Below, in pieces: positions 61,704-64,000 of a stretch of 64,000 bases of DNA (positions within the stretch are counted from its first letter, which is position 1; each line of letters begins with the position of its first letter). This stretch comes from a virus. Both the position numbers and the translations under genes were made by a program. The stretch lies in the IMG/VR virus record IMGVR_UViG_3300030102_003270, positions 1 through 64,000 of that record. One strand, written 5' to 3'. The notes under the pieces are model-generated. The model was not told the origin of the DNA and did not search any database. It worked only from the letters and a program-made list of their open reading frames with translations.

Positions 61704-63370
61704 AACTCCATCACCTTGAAAGCCGCTTCCCTAATTGCTTCTCTAGCACTAGCAGTTATACTAGCAGCCAAATCAACATCAGCCCAACCAAATCCTTGAT
61801 ACCCAACCACTCCATAGAATGAAGCCATCAGTCTCTTAACTGCTAATTGGTTGTTGTTCCACTTAGCATATTCAGCAGGGTCTTTTGCGTTATACATTCT
61901 CTTCTTGTATTCCGTCCTTAGTTTCTTTAGGTCTAATACTGCCTTTGGCAGAAGACCCAATTCATCCGTCCTGTAATATTTCCAGTCTTCAAACTTGACA
62001 GGACTGAAATCTCTTGGTATCAGGACGTTCACACCAAACTCAGTTGGTTCCTTTGATTTAGTCTCCCATGATATATTACGGGCAATCATCATACTAGGAT
62101 ATAGCCCTGCAAAATCAAATGCAGCAACACCTAGATGCAAACCATTGGTTCCTTCTGTCTCCGGGTTGTAAATCATAGCACCCTCATACTCCACCCTGTC
62201 ACCTTCTTTGTCTCCTGTTGGAGCCTTCCAAGTAGCATTACGCATGAAGTATATTCCACCCATGTTTGATGCATAGAAACATGCATCGAATGGTGCAACA
62301 ATCAAACGCTGAAGTGATATGATTGCCTCAGAAGTATAGTTTTCTTCATCCAATCTAACAATCAAGTCAACGTCCTTTCTAGCATAGTCTAGATAGTTTT
62401 GAGTATCTTCTAACCATCCTCTTTGAAAGAACTGATTCTTGTCTGGAAACCTATCACTGACTAGTTTCTTCTCACCAAGGACATTCTCAGAAACATAGTC
62501 CAATGCCAATGAGGGTAATGTTCCCCTTTGAGCATCATTCCATTGTCTCTCAAACGCCAAGTCTAGATTCAGAATCAACCTTCCTCTAATCGGTTGCTCG
62601 ATAGGAGTATAGGAATTGACTGCCTTACTGAGTTTTATGCCACCAGAATAATACACTCCCTTGACATCATTGTAAGGAGATAGAAGTCTTGGGTCTATAT
62701 CATTGGCATGTAATCTCTCAATTAACTTAGGCAAATCGAACTTTGAACCAAACCAAGCAATAAGCATGTCTGGGTCTTTTTCCGTAATCTCCTTGACGAA
62801 TGCAAAAAGCATACTCTTCTCAGAATCATAGGGCTTTGAATGTCCTCTAATCTTTCTATTGATTGAATCTGGTTGCCACCAATATACATTAGATTTCTTA
62901 GTATAGTTGTCATAATAGGAAATACAAGTAATAGCACCGTTATACTTACCACGCTGTTGCCACTCTAAATCCCAGTAAAACTTCCTAAGTCTGTATTCTG
63001 GCAGTGATGTTAATCTGTCAATTGCATACCGATAATGAAAGGGAACGTCTGCCTCAAAGGTTTCATTCCATTGCTTACGCAGTTCCCTAACGTAGTTTGG
63101 TTTTGGTGGACTCCAAGTAACTTTCTTCAAAGCCCTACCATCAAGAGATACAGAACCATCAACAGTATAACTTAGATTGATTCTAAACGAATCCTTCCTA
63201 CCATTGACGTATTCTGTAATGTTGACTCCTTGCCTTTCATTCTCATTTGCCAGAATGTAGAAATACGGATTGAAATCCGCATAACTTACATTCGACTCTA
63301 ATCTATTGTTGTTCTCATCTCTCCATCTAAGAACAAACATATTCGCATTGTCTATTGCACTAATTATCAT
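61700..63370 (-). CDS. polB: Family B DNA polymerase, N-terminal half (exonuclease and palm)
   Basis: 556 residues. Exonuclease motifs: Exo I FYWDLEW (Asp134, Glu136), Exo II AWFGSKFDLP (Asn replaced but Asp212 kept), Exo III YARKDVD (Tyr329, Asp333). Polymerase motif A AAFDFAGLYPS (Asp419), motif B KRLMASFYG (512-520; the usual Asn is Ala). The frame stops after REAAFKVMEL, just where the next motif (YGDTDS) should follow. No intein sequence is present. Together with the C half the total is about 861 residues, normal for PolB. Starts 5 bases after the PCNA stop. Confidence 0.9.
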   Translation of the reverse strand: MIISAIDNANMFVLRWRDENNNRLESNVSYADFNPYFYILANENERQGVNITEYVNGRKDSFRINLSYTVDGSVSLDGRALKKVTWSPPKPNYVRELRKQWNETFEADVPFHYRYAIDRLTSLPEYRLRKFYWDLEWQQRGKYNGAITCISYYDNYTKKSNVYWWQPDSINRKIRGHSKPYDSEKSMLFAFVKEITEKDPDMLIAWFGSKFDLPKLIERLHANDIDPRLLSPYNDVKGVYYSGGIKLSKAVNSYTPIEQPIRGRLILNLDLAFERQWNDAQRGTLPSLALDYVSENVLGEKKLVSDRFPDKNQFFQRGWLEDTQNYLDYARKDVDLIVRLDEENYTSEAIISLQRLIVAPFDACFYASNMGGIYFMRNATWKAPTGDKEGDRVEYEGAMIYNPETEGTNGLHLGVAAFDFAGLYPSMMIARNISWETKSKEPTEFGVNVLIPRDFSPVKFEDWKYYRTDELGLLPKAVLDLKKLRTEYKKRMYNAKDPAEYAKWNNNQLAVKRLMASFYGVVGYQGFGWADVDLAASITASAREAIREAAFKVMEL

Positions 63371-63374
63371 TGAA

Positions 63375-64000
63375 TCATCCTCTAATATAGGGTGCTACTA
63401 TTAATTTTCTATCTACACCACACAATAGTATGGGTGCATCGTCTTTCATATACAGATACATAGTACCGGAACAGAACTTGTCTAGTGGTGCAGATACCTC
63501 AAGTGTGGAGTTTTCTCCTTCTCCTAGAATGATTGGTATGTTCACTTTATACTTCTCAGTCTGATGGAAGTTCACAGAAGAGGCAGTCAACTCACCATCC
63601 TCAAAGTTAATCCTGTAAGTAGCAGTTCCTACAATACCACAGTTCTTGATAGCATTGGCTAAAGCATCTCCTTGCACTGTTACTTTTGTCTCAAAGGTAG
63701 TCCTACCAAACGTAGGAAACTCATCTCCTTCTACATCCACTCTCATGCCAAATATTCTACTAATAGCAGCCATACCAGAATGCTCTACAAGCAATGGTAT
63801 CTGCGCTCTTTGTGACGAAGTTTTCAAGATAACGTTTGACGCTGTAATAGTAATATACATATCATCGTCCTTGAAGGTCTTCAGATACTTCAATATCCTC
63901 TCAACCTCAAAAATGAACATAGACTGCTCACTCTTTGTCACTATGTCAGTAATACCAACATTGCACATTGCTGCCATAGTATCGCTGGCATTAGCCAAGG
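63375..64000 (-). CDS. PCNA-like sliding clamp, 5'-partial
   Basis: The frame is open to the window edge; about 208 residues are visible against ~245 for PCNA, so about 40 N-terminal residues lie outside. Clamp-like features: VERILKYLKTF, DMYITITASNVILKT, an interdomain loop region (ISRIFGMRVDVEGDEFPTFG) and a C terminus PILLCGVDRKLIVAPYIRG resembling the PCNA APxxx end. It encircles DNA and tethers PolB through its C-terminal PIP box. First gene of the visible - strand operon. Confidence 0.85.
   Translation of the reverse strand, partial: LANASDTMAAMCNVGITDIVTKSEQSMFIFEVERILKYLKTFKDDDMYITITASNVILKTSSQRAQIPLLVEHSGMAAISRIFGMRVDVEGDEFPTFGRTTFETKVTVQGDALANAIKNCGIVGTATYRINFEDGELTASSVNFHQTEKYKVNIPIILGEGENSTLEVSAPLDKFCSGTMYLYMKDDAPILLCGVDRKLIVAPYIRG

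Noticed and set aside
1-64000. tRNA or rRNA genes, integrase, lysis genes
   Set aside because: I saw no cloverleaf-like sequence with a plausible anticodon arm, no tyrosine or serine recombinase motif and no recognisable lysis enzyme. Divergent lysis functions cannot be excluded.

Overview
The window looks like most of the genome of a tailed double-stranded DNA virus of an archaeon. Visible evidence: a HK97-type head module (large terminase subunit, portal, XkdF-type prohead protease, major capsid protein), a long-tail module (tube, frameshifted tail chaperone, tape measure, hub, giant fibre), and an archaeal-type replication module (family B DNA polymerase, PCNA, primase of the archaeo-eukaryotic type, XPF/ERCC4 nuclease, Cas4/RecB-like nuclease, ATP-dependent ligase). 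Many genes begin just after a GGTGAT or GGAGG Shine-Dalgarno match, which fits the archaeal 16S 3' end. DNA is AT-rich. Gene content and marine-phage-like fibre repeats resemble the magroviruses assigned to Marine Group II Euryarchaeota (Poseidoniales). That host assignment is inference; no host gene is present.

Layout. From 1 to 54.8 kb all genes are on the + strand, tightly packed, often overlapping by ATGA or TAATG. Bases 1-10.4 kb: mostly unrecognised proteins. 10.4-24.8 kb: terminase, a LAGLIDADG-fusion protein, portal, a run of small and large unrecognised proteins, DNA ligase, protease/scaffold, capsid and a small capsid-adjacent protein. 24.9-28.4 kb: an accessory block with two membrane proteins, an Arf/Ras-like small GTPase and two zinc-binding proteins. 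28.4-33.8 kb: connector and tail tube. 33.8-54.8 kb: tail chaperone with a -1 frameshift, tape measure, tail tip, fibres and fibre-associated proteins. From 54.9 to 64 kb genes run on the - strand (read from 64 kb down): PCNA, split PolB with three microgenes in the split, Cas4/RecB nuclease, small acidic protein, primase, XPF nuclease, helicase-like ATPase, DUF4177-like protein, a 33-residue protein, DnaQ-like exonuclease, a small membrane protein and a zinc ribbon. The two gene sets converge at a hairpin terminator near 54.93 kb. No stretch longer than about 210 bases lacks a gene; the longest gap (33773-33985) holds three hairpins.

Main points for a second look: (1) at least ten otherwise unrelated head-region proteins share an N-terminal peptide of the form M-(S/K)-W-x-x-(I/L/V)-(I/L/V)-K, possibly a capsid-targeting tag read by the prohead system; (2) the protease gene has an internal in-frame start that would make a separate scaffold, and a 78-residue protein upstream shares its C-terminal W-(S/A)-E-I-N motif; (3) a textbook GGGAAAC slippery site joins the two tail-chaperone frames; (4) PolB is split just before the YGDTDS motif (here YGHTDS), with three microgenes in the gap, and its C-terminal half ends in a PIP box next to a viral PCNA; (5) a viral Arf-like GTPase sits behind two membrane proteins; (6) a strong 14-bp hairpin follows the capsid genes.
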